Source: Microglena sp. YARC (lineage: Eukaryota; Chlorophyta; Chlorophyceae; Chlamydomonadales; Chlamydomonadaceae). From it: 64,000 nucleotides of DNA. This document shows, piece by piece, positions 21,421-32,742 of the stretch (positions are counted from its first letter, which is position 1; each line of letters starts with the position of its first letter). The notes under the pieces were generated by a model, which saw only the letters and a list, made by a program, of their open reading frames with translations, had not been told where the DNA came from and ran no database searches. A program made the position numbers and the translations under genes. The DNA lies in NCBI GenBank assembly GCA_022414725.1, contig CM039464.1:59945501-60009500 (forward strand). The letters run 5' to 3'.

Positions 21421-21688
21421 AAATGCCGTGTTACGCCCTCTATATCCCGACGCACGTCGACTAAACGGGCCCATCACCAAGCTATCGCACTCGACGCATA
21501 CGACACGGCGGTCAGATTGCTTTATTCATAAAGCTTTCTTTCTCGGAGTACTCAAAAGGGATGTTAAATGGTTCTCTCCGAAACCAACTTGAGTCATCAA
21601 GTATATTTTGAGCACGGCACATTCGACTACGACTGTTATTCACATCCCCCTATATAACGATCAGATGCGGGGTCCGCTTTCTCTCTTC

Positions 21689-21702
21689 TGGAGGGGGGGG
21701 AG
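21689..21702 (+). promoter_or_regulatory. polypurine tract of gypsy copy 2
   Basis: A G-rich purine run ends at the base before the 3' LTR, matching copy 1. Confidence 0.85.
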
Positions 21703-22049
21703 TGTAACGGTACAGAACCCTTCACGGGTACTCTGGCCTTCCAGCAAGGCATACGGGTACACCTTACCCGTAAGCCACGTGACGAACGCACATGATACAG
21801 TACCATACCCATGTACTGCCTCATCTCTCACAACGCACACGTTGCGTACATAGACACGAGCTACTCATACGAACGCTTCTACTCCTACCACGAAGACGTT
21901 CTTTCCAAGCTACTCGACATCCCATACCAAGGTAACACTCCACCTGTTCTGCTAGTTCACTCATATCAACATACACGTAAACATACATCACGTAGCACGT
22001 TACACTAGATTAACCCCTCAAGCTGCTAGGAGCATCCTGAGCTGTTACA
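21703..22049 (+). repeat. 3' LTR of gypsy copy 2 (347 bp)
   Basis: Begins TGTAACGGTACAG and ends AGCTGTTACA. It is followed by CTTGG, the second copy of the target duplication and also the first bases of Tc1-like unit B. Confidence 0.95.
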
Positions 22050-24550
22050 CTTGGAGTGTTGCAGAATGGCAGTCTTCATTATTGGGTCATTGGTGGAGAT
22101 GGGAGGCAAATTTCAAAGGGAGGGATCATGAACATGGATAGCGTCGTGTAACACATAGTTATCAATATTCTCATAACATCCCAACTCTTATATTTATTGA
22201 CAATGTTGTGCATGCCATGCAGTTGGGACTCAAGGGTAACTATTATCATCCCAAACAACAACAAGTCCTTGCTCATCATGCCACTTATGGCATGCCCATT
22301 CATCTCAGTATTCTATGTGACACTAGAGCCACTCTAGACCTAGACCCCAACATCTGAAAGCAGTCATACTTAGTGGTGGGAGCACCACTTTCCATCCTCA
22401 CTATGCACCAATTTCAACCTCTCTTGGAATCCAGCATGAAGAGCATTGATAGACTTGAGCTCAATGCTGGCCCATGCAGCCTCTATCAGTTTCCTCCAGT
22501 TAGGTCCACTCTTAGCATTCTTCCTACACATCTTGCCTTGGAGGATGCCCCATACATACTCAATGATGTTCAAGTCCCAGGATTGTGCTGGGTAATCCTT
22601 AACCACCTTCACACCCATCTTATCCAAGGCAGGCCTGCTGTCCTTGGAGAAGTGTTGCTTGGCATGATCCATGATGAGCTTGTAGCCACCCCCCCTCCTC
22701 CCAGCTGTATAGGTCTGGATCTCCTCATGTAGATTTTTCATCATCTCAATGAAGTGATCTGACTTGAAGGTTTCAGAGCTCTTCTTCTGTTTGAGGTTTT
22801 TAGGGTCAGGGGAGGGAGGCACAAAATGCAGCTTAGACTTCAAGTCCTTGCCCACAGCCCCATAGAACCTAAACACCCAAGGTGTCCCTGGTTTGGCCCC
22901 CATGTGTGGGCGGGGACGCCTCACTGCCCTTCTTCTTGCAGACATCTTGCCATGCATAATCAAGAATCCAAAACTGGTATTTGTAGCAGTAAAGGTACTT
23001 TGCATCCAGGAAGACCCAAGAATCAAAAGCTTTGGACCTGGAGTCTTTCCACTTGTGGCAGAAGTCCACTCTAGCTTTCTTGTTGACACCACCTAGGCTC
23101 CTCTCATTGCCAACCTTCAGCCAGGTTAGAGGCTTCCTGCCTCCATGGAGAATCCTGCACACAGAGGTGTGAGAGATGCTGATCCCATGCTTTTGGGTGA
23201 GGGTCGAGGCTATTGATCTTGAAGAGAGACCAGTCTTGGCCATCCTCTTGATCTTCGTCCTCACGGGCTGCTTGTAAGGGGACTGCGGAACTTGTCGAGG
23301 CTTTTCCCCGAGGTCCACTTTCTCCAATCCTTGCAGATGTTCGGCAGGTTTCCATCTCCTAATAACGGTCTCTAGATTACACGGAACCTGACGACCTATG
23401 GCAGCATTAGAGAAACCCTGCCGGGACAGATCAACTATCAACTGACGTTGTTCCCTAGTTAATCTCCTGGGAATTCGAGGCATGGGAAGAGGGTAGGAAT
23501 ATACGAAATGCTACTTTTACAAGGTTATAAATTGCTCCAACGCCGAGGCCTCCCGTTTCCAAGCCCAAGTAAGGCGGTACATTTACAGTACCTTCATCCT
23601 CCTACCGTACCACATAAGAGCACTTTGAACAACGCGCTTTCGCAAATTATGGATATTATACCCAATGAGCACATAGGGCGTACCAGGATTACCCGTATGG
23701 TTACGCTTGTAACCAACCCCATCGACGTTTCTGGCGAATTTCATCTTCCATACCGCGCCATTTCTGCACAACCTAGGCTGAGCGTGTCCTATACCCTCTC
23801 AGTAATCTCCATGTTTAAGGCCAGCAGGCACGGTGGTCGCGTGAGATCGGAACTAGAGCCGGTCCGGCTTGGTGATCTATAACCCGGATGCGACGTTTAA
23901 ATGGTGAAGTCATCGGACCAAGTTGAAAGGTTGGTTTGGGTAGCCACATGGCATACTTGGGGGGTGCATTGAGTACACACAAATGTGGGTGGGGAGGTCT
24001 GGATATGCCTCATGGACACCATGTGTGATTATAATCTTGGTATGCCCAAATAGGGCTGCTTAGGTAGGGTAATCTGGCACATACTAGCAAGTGTGTGGCC
24101 CAGGGCACACATCTGGCAGCTCTACCTATCTATCATGTAGGTGTACTCCATGCATGCCCCAAACATGCCATGTGGCTACCCAAACAAAGCTTGCAACTTG
24201 GTCCGTTCACTTTCATTTTTATAAGCTATAGTCTAGTGGCGTGTGTGCAATGTCAATAGCCTATTTACATTCCATTTGGGGCATGGGGAAAAAAGGCTCA
24301 GCTTACAGAAGGATGGACATGCAACACGACATTAAATTACTTGTAAAAGGTCCTAACTGCAAACCATATCCAATGGGATGGATCCTTCTTCACAAGGGAT
24401 ATACAAAATTGAATATAAATACAGGTAATCCTGGTCCAGCCTAAAAGATGGACCTACCCATGCCCTTGAAGGTATGGTATTATTGTATTGTATTACACAA
24501 ATCTTGTCAATCTTGTTGACTGTCACTTTCAAAGAACATACCAACATGTA
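22050..24550 (-). mobile_element. Tc1-like DNA transposon, unit B
   Basis: A 2.50-kb unit colinear with unit A, from CTTGGAGTGTTGCAG to CCAACATGTA. It abuts unit C with one shared TA (24549-24550). About 23510-24540 is noncoding. Confidence 0.92.
22370..23483 (-). pseudogene. Tc1-like transposase, unit B (frameshift)
   Basis: The N-terminal 190 residues are open from MPRIPRRLTREQ (start at 23483), including both helix-turn-helix regions and the first catalytic Asp. Near 22905-22915 a short insertion in a GC-rich run shifts the frame. The C-terminal part (LIMDHAKQH, IIEYVWG) continues in another frame to 22370. Residue 44 is Trp, so the nonsense mutation of unit A is private to that copy. Confidence 0.9.
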
Positions 24551-27044
24551 CTTGGAGTGATGCAGAATGGCAGTCTTCCTTATTGGGTCATTGGTGGAGA
24601 TGGGAGGCAAATTTCAAAGGGAGGGATCATGAACATGGATAGCGTCGTGTAACACATAGTTATCAATATTCTCATAAAATCCCAACTCTTATATTTATTG
24701 ACAAGGTTGTGCATGCCATGCAGTTGGGACTCAAGGGTAACTATTATCATCCCAAACAACAACAAGTCCTTGCTCATCATGCCACTTATGGCATGCCCAT
24801 TCATCTCAGTATTCTATGTGACACTAGAGCCACTCTAGACCTAGACCCCAACATCTGAAAGCAGTAATACTTAGTAGTGGGAGCACCACTTTCCATCCTC
24901 ACTATGCACCAATTTCAACCTCTCTTGGAATCCAGCATGAAGAGCATTGATAGACTTGAGCTCAATGCTGGCCCATGCAGCCTCTATCAGTTTCCTCCAG
25001 TTAGGTCCACTCTTAGCATTCTTCCTACACATCTTGCCTTGGAGGATGCCCCATACATACTCAATGATGTTCAAGTCCCAGGATTGTGCTGGGTAATCCT
25101 TAACCACCTTCACACCCATCTTATCCAAGGCAGGCCTGCTGTCCTTGGAGAAGTGTTGCTTGGCATGATCCATGATGAGCTTGTAGCCACCCCCCCCCCT
25201 CCCAGCTGTATAGGTCTGGATCTCCTCATGTAGATTTTTTCATCATCTCAATGAAGTGTTCTGACTTGAAGGTTTTAGAGCTCTTCTTCTGTTTGAGGTT
25301 TTTAGGGTCAGGGGAGGGAGGCACAAAATGCAGCTTAGACTTCAAGTCCTTGCCCACAGCCCCATAGAACCTAAATACCCAAGGTGTCCCTGGTTTGGCC
25401 CCCAAGTGTGGGGGTGCCTCACTGCCCTTCTTCTTGCAGACATCTTGCCATGCATAATCAAGAATCCCAAACTGGTATTTGTAGCAGTAAAGGTCCTTTG
25501 CATCCAGGAAGACCCAAGTATCAAAAGCATTGGACCTGGAGTCTTTCCACTTGTGGCAGAAGTCCACTCTAGCTTTCTTGTTGACACCACCTAGGCTCCT
25601 CTCATTGCCAACCTTCAGCCAGGTTACAGGCTTCCTGCCTCCATGGAGAATCCTGCACACAGAGGTGTGAGAGATGCTGATCCCATGCTTTTGGGTGAGG
25701 GTCGAGGCTATTGATCTTGAAGAGAGACCAGTCTTGGCCATCCTCTTGATCTTCGTCCTCACGGGCTGCTTGTAAGGGGACTGCGGAACTTGTCGAGGCT
25801 TTTCCCCGAGGTCCACTTTCTCCAATCCTTGCAGATGTTCGGCAGGTTTCCATCTCCTAATAACGGTCTCTAGATTACACGGAACCTGACGACCTATGGC
25901 AGCATTAGAGAAACCCTGCCGGGACAGATCAACTATCAACTGCCGTTGTTCCCTAGTTAATCTCTTGGGAATTCGAGGCATGGGAAGAGGGTAGGAATAT
26001 ACGAAATGCTACTTTTACAAGGTTATAAATTGCTCCAACGACGAGGCCACCCGTTTCCAAGCCCAAGTAAGGCGGTACATTTACAGTACCTTCATCCTCC
26101 TACCGTACCACATAAGAGCACTTTGAACAACGCGCTTTCGCAAATTATGGATATTATACCCAATGAGCACATAGGGCGTACCAGGATTACCCGTATGGTT
26201 ACGCTTGTAACCAACCCCATCGACGTTTCTGGCGAATTTCATCTTCCATACCGCGCCATTCCTGCACAACCTAGGCTGAGCGTGTCCTCTACCCTCTCAG
26301 TTTTCTTCATGTCTAAGGCCAGGCACGGTGGTCGCGTGAGATCGGCACTAGGGCCGGCCCCGCTTGGTGATCTATAACCGGGATGCGACGTTTAAATGGT
26401 GAAGTCATCGGACCAAGTTGAAAGGTTGGTTTGGGTAGCCACATAGGGGGTGCATTGAGTACACACAAATGTGGGCGGGGAGGTCTGGATATGCCTCATG
26501 GACACCATGTGTGATTATAATCTTGGTATGCCCAAATAGGGCTGCTTAGGTAGGGTAATCTGGCATATACTAGCAAGTGTGTGGCCTAGGGCACACAACT
26601 AGCAGCTGTACCTATCATGTAGGTGTACTCCATGCATGACCCAAACATGCCATGTGGCTACCCAAACAAAGCTTGCAACTTTGTCCGTTCACTTTCATTT
26701 TTTCAAGCTATAGTCTAGTGGCGTGTGTCCAATGTCAATAGCCTATTTACATTCCATTTGGGGCATGGGGAGAGAAGGCTCAGCTTACAGAAGGATGGAC
26801 ATGCAACACGACATTAAATTACTTGTAAAAGGTCCTAACTGCAAACCATATCCAATGGGATGTATCCTTCTTCACATAGGATATACAAAATTGAATTGAA
26901 ATACAGGTAATCCTGGTCCTGTGCGGCTGGCAGCCTAAGTGATGGACCTACCCATGCCCTTGAAGGTATGGTATTATTGTATTCTATTACACAAATCTTG
27001 TCAATCTTGTTGACTGTCACTTTCAAAGAACATACCAACATGTA
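24551..27044 (-). mobile_element. Tc1-like DNA transposon, unit C
   Basis: A 2.49-kb unit colinear with A and B. It is followed, across one shared TA (27043-27044), by the first 43 bp of a further unit. About 26010-27040 is noncoding. Confidence 0.92.
24871..25981 (-). pseudogene. Tc1-like transposase, unit C (frameshift)
   Basis: A 370-residue equivalent with HTH regions, Asp160, Asp271 and Glu307 by my count. The frame is broken between about 25173 and 25240, where a C run and a T run each differ in length from units A and B. This is the copy closest to intact, and both changes are homopolymer length differences. Confidence 0.9.
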
Positions 27045-27087
27045 CTTGGAGTGTTGCAGAATGGCAGTCTTCCTTATTGGGTCATTG
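27045..27087 (-). mobile_element. Tc1-like unit D, 43-bp stub
   Basis: Only the left terminus (CTTGGAGTGTTGCAGAATGG through GGGTCATTG) is present, then unrelated sequence starts with CACTCGGGG. Confidence 0.9.
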
Positions 27088-27427
27088 CACTCGGGGAACG
27101 ACCCGTTTTGCGCGGGGTTGCGTAAAGGTTCCCGTTCGGTTGCGCAGTTGCGCCTATCAGGTTAATGACTAATGGTGTACGGAAGGCGCTCCGCGCCCTA
27201 GAGCATGACTCAGTGGTCACGTGACTTAGGGCCACGTGGGTGGACTCTTTGACGGAATTCGAACGCACTGCAGCTTTCCGGACGTCCAACTTGAATGCGT
27301 TGCATTGCGATAGTAGCGCATAATAGACGCTTCCTCGTCGATTTAGAGGATCAGGACGTGGACGATTGTGGACCGTTTATTCTGCGATGACTGTCCAGTC
27401 GCAGAGTTGGCTTAGTATGTTCATCTC
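27088..27427. other. unassigned; starts with a terminus shared with 41800-41825
   Basis: CACTCGGGGAACGACCCGTT and the following TTGCGCGG match the reverse complement of about 41797-41822 with one or two differences. No gene is visible. Confidence 0.5.
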
Positions 27428-27945
27428 GGCGCAACTCTTTAGTCTGGGTTGAGTTCATTGCATTTCTCAAAGGATGTAGTCTGGCGCAACTCTTTAGTCT
27501 GGGTTGAGTTCATTGCGTCTCTCAAAGGATGTAGTCTGGCGCAACTCTTTAGTCTGGGTTGAGTTCATTGCGTTTCTCAAAGGATGTAGTCTGGCGCAAC
27601 TCTTTAGTTTGGGTTGAGTTCATTGCGTTTCTCAAAGGATGTAGTCTGGCGCAACTCTTTAGTCTGGGTTGAGTTCATTGCGTTTCTCAAAGGATGTAGT
27701 CTGGCGCAACTCTTTAGTCTGGGTTGAGTTCATTGCGTTTCTCAAAGGATGTAGTCTGGCGCAACTCTTTAGTCTGGGTTGAGTTCATTGCGTTTCTCAA
27801 AGGATGCAGTCTGGCGCAACTCTTTAGTCTGGGTTGAGTTCACTGCGTATCTCAAAGGATGTAGTCTGGCGCAACTCTTTAGTCTGGGTTGAGGTTATTG
27901 CGTTTCTCAAAGGAAGTAGTCTGGCGCAACTCTTTAGTCTGGAAT
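27428..27945. repeat. 55-bp minisatellite, ~9.4 copies
   Basis: Units beginning GGCGCAACTCTTTAGTCTGG recur at 27428, 27483, 27538, 27593 and onward. The copies are nearly identical. Confidence 0.95.
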
Positions 27946-28175
27946 GAGACTGGGGCACTTTACAAGCATAAAATATCCATGCAACAAATCGTGTATGTCA
28001 ATTTACAATCAAGGGGTGAGCCCTAGCAAGTCTATAAACTGTTAAATCCACTCGGGGTGCTTTCAAAGTTCTCACCCCAAGAAATCCTAAGAGTACACGT
28101 GACATTCCATCATGAAGTGCTGTTCATCCTCTACTACTAAGAGGTTGTTATAAGTCAGGTTGTTAGACAGGCTGT
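27946..28175. other. spacer between minisatellites
   Basis: No gene or repeat recognised. Confidence 0.4.
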
Positions 28176-30265
28176 GAGTCAGATAGTGAGTCAGGTTGCA
28201 GAATGCAGCGGTGGAAGCATCGAGGCAATAAGTAAGACAGTAGGCAGCACAACAAGAAGCAGGTAGGAAGTAAGCTGCTCTGCAAAAATTAATCAGGGAG
28301 GCAGTAAGCAACACCACAATCAGCATGTATGCAGTACGCAGCACCTCTGCAAGCAGCAAGACAATAAGCAACACCACAATAGTAAAGTAAGCAGTAAGCG
28401 GCACCATTGTAAGAAGCAAGACAGCAGGCAGCACCTGCATAACCTTGTAAGCAGCACGTAGCACGGATGCAAGCATCAAAGCAATAAGATACAACACAAT
28501 AAGCAGGTAAGCAGTACGCAGAACTGGTGCAAGCATCAATACAATGAGCAACACCAAAATAAGCAGGTAGTCAGCACACAGCACCACTGGTCACAGCAAG
28601 ACAGTAAGCAGCACAACAATAAGCATGAAGGAAGACGCAGCGCCATTGCAAGCAGCATGACAGTAAGCAGCACCACAATAAGCATTAAGCAGTATGCGGC
28701 AACGCTGTAAGCATTGAGACAATAAGCAACACCACAATAAGCAGGAAGGCAGCACACAGCACTATTGCAAGCAGCAAGACAGTGGTCAGCACCACAATAA
28801 GCATTGAGGAGTACGCAGCACCATTGCAAGCAGCAAGACAGTAAGCAGCACCACAATAAACATTTAGCAGTATGCAGCAACGCTGCAAGCATTGAGACAA
28901 TAAGCAACACCACAATAAGCAGGAAGGCAGTACACAGCACCACTGGAAGCAGCAAGACAGTAGGCAACACAATAATAAGCATGAAGGAAGACGCAGCGCC
29001 ATTGCAAGCAGCACAACAGTAAGCAGCACCACAATAAGCATTAAGCAGTATGCGGCAACGCTGTAAGCATCGAGACAATAAGCAACACCACAATAAGCAG
29101 GAAGGCAGTTCACAGCACTATTGCAAGCAGCAAGACAGTGGTCAGCACAACAAAAAGCATCGAGGAGTATGCAGCACCATTGCAAGCAGCATGACAGTAA
29201 GCAGCACCACAATAAGCATTAAGCAGTATGCGGCAACGCTGTAAGCATCGAGACAATAAGCAACACCACCATAAGCAGGAAGGCAGTACACAGCACTATT
29301 GCAAGCAGCAAGACAGTGGTCAGCACAACAATAAGCATCGAGGAGTACGCAGCACCATTGTAATCAGCATGACAGTAAGCAGCACCACAATAAGCATTTA
29401 GCAGTATGCAGCAACGCTGCAAGCATCAAGACAATAAGCAACACCACAATAATCAGGAAGGCAGTACACAGCACCACTGTAAGCAGCTAAACAGTAGGCA
29501 ACACAATAATAAGCATGAAGGAAGACGCAGTGCCATTGCAAGCAGCACAACAGTAAGCAGCACCACAATAAGCATTAAGCAGTATGCGGCAACGCTGTAA
29601 GCATCGAGACAATAAGCAACACCACCATAAGCAGGAAGGCAGTTCACAGCACTATTGCAAGCAGCAAGACAGTGGTCAGCACAACAATAAGCATCGAGGA
29701 GTACGCAGCACCATTGCAAGCAGCATGACAGTAAGCAGCACCGCAATAAGCATTTAGCAGTATGCAGCAACGCTGCAAGCATTGAGACAATAAGCAACAC
29801 CACAATAAGCAGGAAGGCAGTACACAGCTCCACTGGAAGCAGCAAGACAGTAAGCAGCACAACAATAAGCATGAAGGAAGACGCAGCGCCACTGAAAGCA
29901 GCATGACAGTAGGCAGCACCACAATCAGCATTTAGGAGTACGCAGCACTGCTGCAAGCATCGAGACAATAAGCAACACCACAATAAGCAGGAAGGCAGTA
30001 CACAGCACAACTGTAAGCAGCACGGCAGTATGCGGCACCACAATAAGCAGGTAAGCAGTACCCAGCACTGCTGAAAGCAGCAAGACAAGAAGTAACACCA
30101 CAATAATAAGGTAAGCAGTACGCAGCACCATTGCGAGCAGGAAGACAATATGCAGCACCACGATAAGCATGAAGCTATACACAGCACTGCTACAAGAAGC
30201 GAGACAATAAGCAACAGCACAATAATCAGGTGAGAGGTATGCAGCACCATTGCAAGCAGTAATGA
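28176..30265. repeat. 60-bp minisatellite array (~35 copies)
   Basis: Units of about 60 bp built from AGCAGCACCACAATAAGCA, a GGAAGGCAGTACRCAGCAC segment, and a RCTGYAAGCAGCAAGACAGT segment. A higher-order pattern of several hundred bases is visible between 28680 and 29940. Because the period is a multiple of 3, several minus-strand frames stay open (for example 29453-30316) and would encode Leu/Val/Cys/Ala-rich 20-residue repeats. Nothing else supports a gene. Confidence 0.9.
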
Positions 30266-30480
30266 AGGGTAGGGTGCACGGCAAGGGGCAGGTTGATGAT
30301 GAGCAGAGCAGGGCAAGCGCTAGAGATCAAGGAAGGGAAGGGAGCATGGCAAGGGGCAGGGATGTGATGAGCATAGCAGGGCATGCATTAGAGAGCAATG
30401 GAGGTCAGGGAGCACAGCAAGGGGCATGACGGTGATGAACAGAACTGGGCATGCGTTGGAGAGAAATGAAGGGCAGTATG
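30266..30480. repeat. ~75-bp imperfect tandem repeat, three copies
   Basis: A purine-rich unit with GCAAGGGGCAGG, TGATGAGCAGAGCAGGGCA and a GAGAGCAATGAAGG-like segment is repeated with divergence. Confidence 0.7.
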
Positions 30481-31572
30481 CAGGGTTCTGCAAGATGGGG
30501 AGGATGGTAGTGCATGCCATGAGATGGGAGTGCGGCCGAGAAGGTCCAGATCAGGGCAGGGCGGTAAGTAAAGCATGGCATTGCGGCATGAGCTTGCTTG
30601 ACTTTTGAATTCGCCTTCATGGACCTATGGAAGACGGTAGAATGAATGCCTCTTACCTAAGGTGCCAGCTTCTGGGGGTTTATTGTTGGCCTGCAAGAAA
30701 TCCAAGTGGATAAGGGGTGGTTCACTGAGTAGAGAAATGGGCAAGAGTACAGGCATGGGCATGGTGGGTTTTCAGCAGACGACTAACGAATTAAGATCAA
30801 GATCCAGCCTTAGGTGCAGGAGGCTGGGATAGCTGAGTCGCGGCAGGCGATGCGATTTTTCGGAGGTAGGGGATCGGAGGTTGGACACCAGAGCGATGCG
30901 CATTTTCGCAGGGAGCCCTCTCTGACAACCAATCGCTATTGGCAAAGGATTGAATAGAGACTTTGTTTTATCCAGTAGCATTCTCGGACAGTTTTCAAGA
31001 TAGTTCATCAACCACAGCATGAGCAGCGCACCCGACTGCCACTGTGGGTGCTGGTTTGAATGCGTACCAGCGGACACTGGCGTTTGGTCCGACCGGTACG
31101 AAGTGTGCCCGCCCCTGGTGTGTGCCCCGCAGGGTTCTGAAGCAGATGCAGAAGTGGGGAGATTCCTTCAAGCCATGCTGTTGAGATTCCTTCTTGCCAG
31201 GCCACGTCTAGCAGACTATCTGTGTAGGACTTCCTTTGCTGTGCCAATCGCGTTTATATACTATAAGCAGTCAACCGCTCGAATGGTAGTGACAAATATC
31301 TGATAAAAATAGACTGGCCCACAACTACCTGGAAAACAACTATTACTACATTTCAATGCATGAACATAAGTCTTATTCTTTATACCGGTATATGCGTGGT
31401 AAGTCAAATATATGCGGAATGATTGTATGAAGAGATTGCATCTAATATCTATTTCAGAAGTATGCTTTTATTTTGATTTTTGATTGATTACTGTGTATTA
31501 CTACCGAAGACAGTGAAGGTGTAGCCAAGTTCAAGTCTGTGGTAACGAATTCAATCTAAAACATATTATTCA
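30481..31572. other. no gene recognised
   Basis: Mixed-composition DNA with only short overlapping frames on both strands (for example 31019-31303 plus). None resembles a known family. Confidence 0.4.
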
Positions 31573-32010
31573 TACGGATGACTCATATTACGGATACAAT
31601 GCCGGCGACTTTTGTAGATCATCTATAGATACGGCTGACTGGTGTAACGAATACAATGTTGGAGACATCTGTATATCATTTCTAGATACGGCTTGTTTGT
31701 GTTACGAATACAATGCTGGAGACTTTTGAAACATATAGATTCATACAGGTGACTTGTGTTACGAATACAATGTTGGAGACTTCTGTAGATCATCTATATA
31801 TACGGCTGACTCGTGTAACGAATACAATGCTGGAGACATCTGCAGATGACTTTTAGATACGGCTTGGACGCTTGGTTGTATAACGAATTCAATGCTGGAA
31901 ACTTGTGAAACACATACATTCATACGGGCGACTCTTGTAACAAATAGATTGCTGGAAACTTATGACACATACAGAATGGGTGACTCGTGTAACGAATACA
32001 ATGTGGAGAC
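31573..32010. repeat. ~58-bp minisatellite, about eight copies
   Basis: The unit core GTGTAACGAATACAATGCTG followed by GAGAC, with GATCATCTATAGATACGGCT between copies, diverges towards the right end. Confidence 0.88.
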
Positions 32011-32528
32011 TCCTGTACGCGCCGGAAGTATTGGCAATATGAAGTATTGGCACATGTCATTTTACCCCTATAACTGGGTCACAGAAAAGAATGGCAAAAC
32101 TAACTTGGCAAAGGGGTTTGACTATCTCAAGATTAGATCTGAAATTCAGTTGGCAAATCGTCTTTTTGCTTACATGTTTTTGTTACATTTCCTCGTTACA
32201 TGTTCACAAAGTAGTCTGCCCAAGTTTTCTGTAAAACCATGTGACAATTCAAAACAGGAGTATCATACTTGCTAGGGCTTATAAACCAGACCGGTACATA
32301 GCTCCAGCCAGCCAAATTGCTGGCTGTAGCCATATAACCAAGTTCAAGGTCTTGTTACCTTTTTTAATTTTTCAATTCAAACCAGATTCAAGTGTGACTC
32401 AAATAGTCAAATGATTTATTCTGGGCATAAGCACCAAGAATATCATTGGCTCTACATATCATCTGCCACGTGTGCAATCTAAACATAGTACTTGAACCCT
32501 GCAAATAAATAGAGTAGGCAAGTGCCTG
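32011..32528. other. no gene recognised
   Basis: AT-rich DNA with GATTCAAG-type words near 32380. No frame or repeat that I can support. Confidence 0.4.
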
Positions 32529-32742
32529 CAATCTGAGCACATAACTAATTCAGCTTACCTGCTTTACATTGAGCTGACCACTAGACTAGCAGCTGCCTAG
32601 CGGCTATGCATATAATATAATAAGGTTGGCGCCTGCGAAGTACAGTTAGTAAGTGCTGGAGCCGCTCTACATATTGCCTGCCAACCTTGCAATCTAAACA
32701 CAGCAATTGAACCCTGCAGATCCGCCTACTAGGCAGGTGCCC
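32529..32742 (+). repeat. truncated macrosatellite unit (unit 0)
   Basis: A diverged copy of only the first ~200 bp of the macrosatellite unit (GCAATCTGAGCACATAACTA through GGTTGGCGCCTGC). It lacks the microsatellite and purine parts. Confidence 0.8.

Larger units (their letters stand above)
12707..22049 (+). mobile_element. full-length Ty3/gypsy chromovirus, copy 2
   Basis: A complete 9.34-kb element: 5' LTR 12707-13054, primer-binding site at 13056, gag remnant with zinc knuckle, protease, RT, RNase H, integrase, chromodomain, polypurine tract and 3' LTR 21703-22049. The 5-bp target duplication CTTGG is present on both sides (12702-12706 and 22050-22054). The LTRs differ at about seven positions, so the insertion is fairly young. 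Pol carries several frameshifts and stops. The element interrupts the boundary of two Tc1-like units. Confidence 0.95.

Noticed and set aside
27428..27945. CRISPR-like repeat array
   Set aside because: Whole 55-bp units repeat with no unique spacers, and the context is eukaryotic. The same applies to the other minisatellites.
28047..28060. CACTCGGGGTGC as the other end of an element starting at 27088 (CACTCGGGG)
   Set aside because: The words are in direct, not inverted, orientation and similarity stops after nine bases.
28087..30316. Four large minus-strand frames with cysteine/leucine repeats
   Set aside because: Created by a 60-bp tandem repeat; the open frame switches between frames along the array and there is no start, splice or domain evidence. 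Kept only as a low-interest finding.
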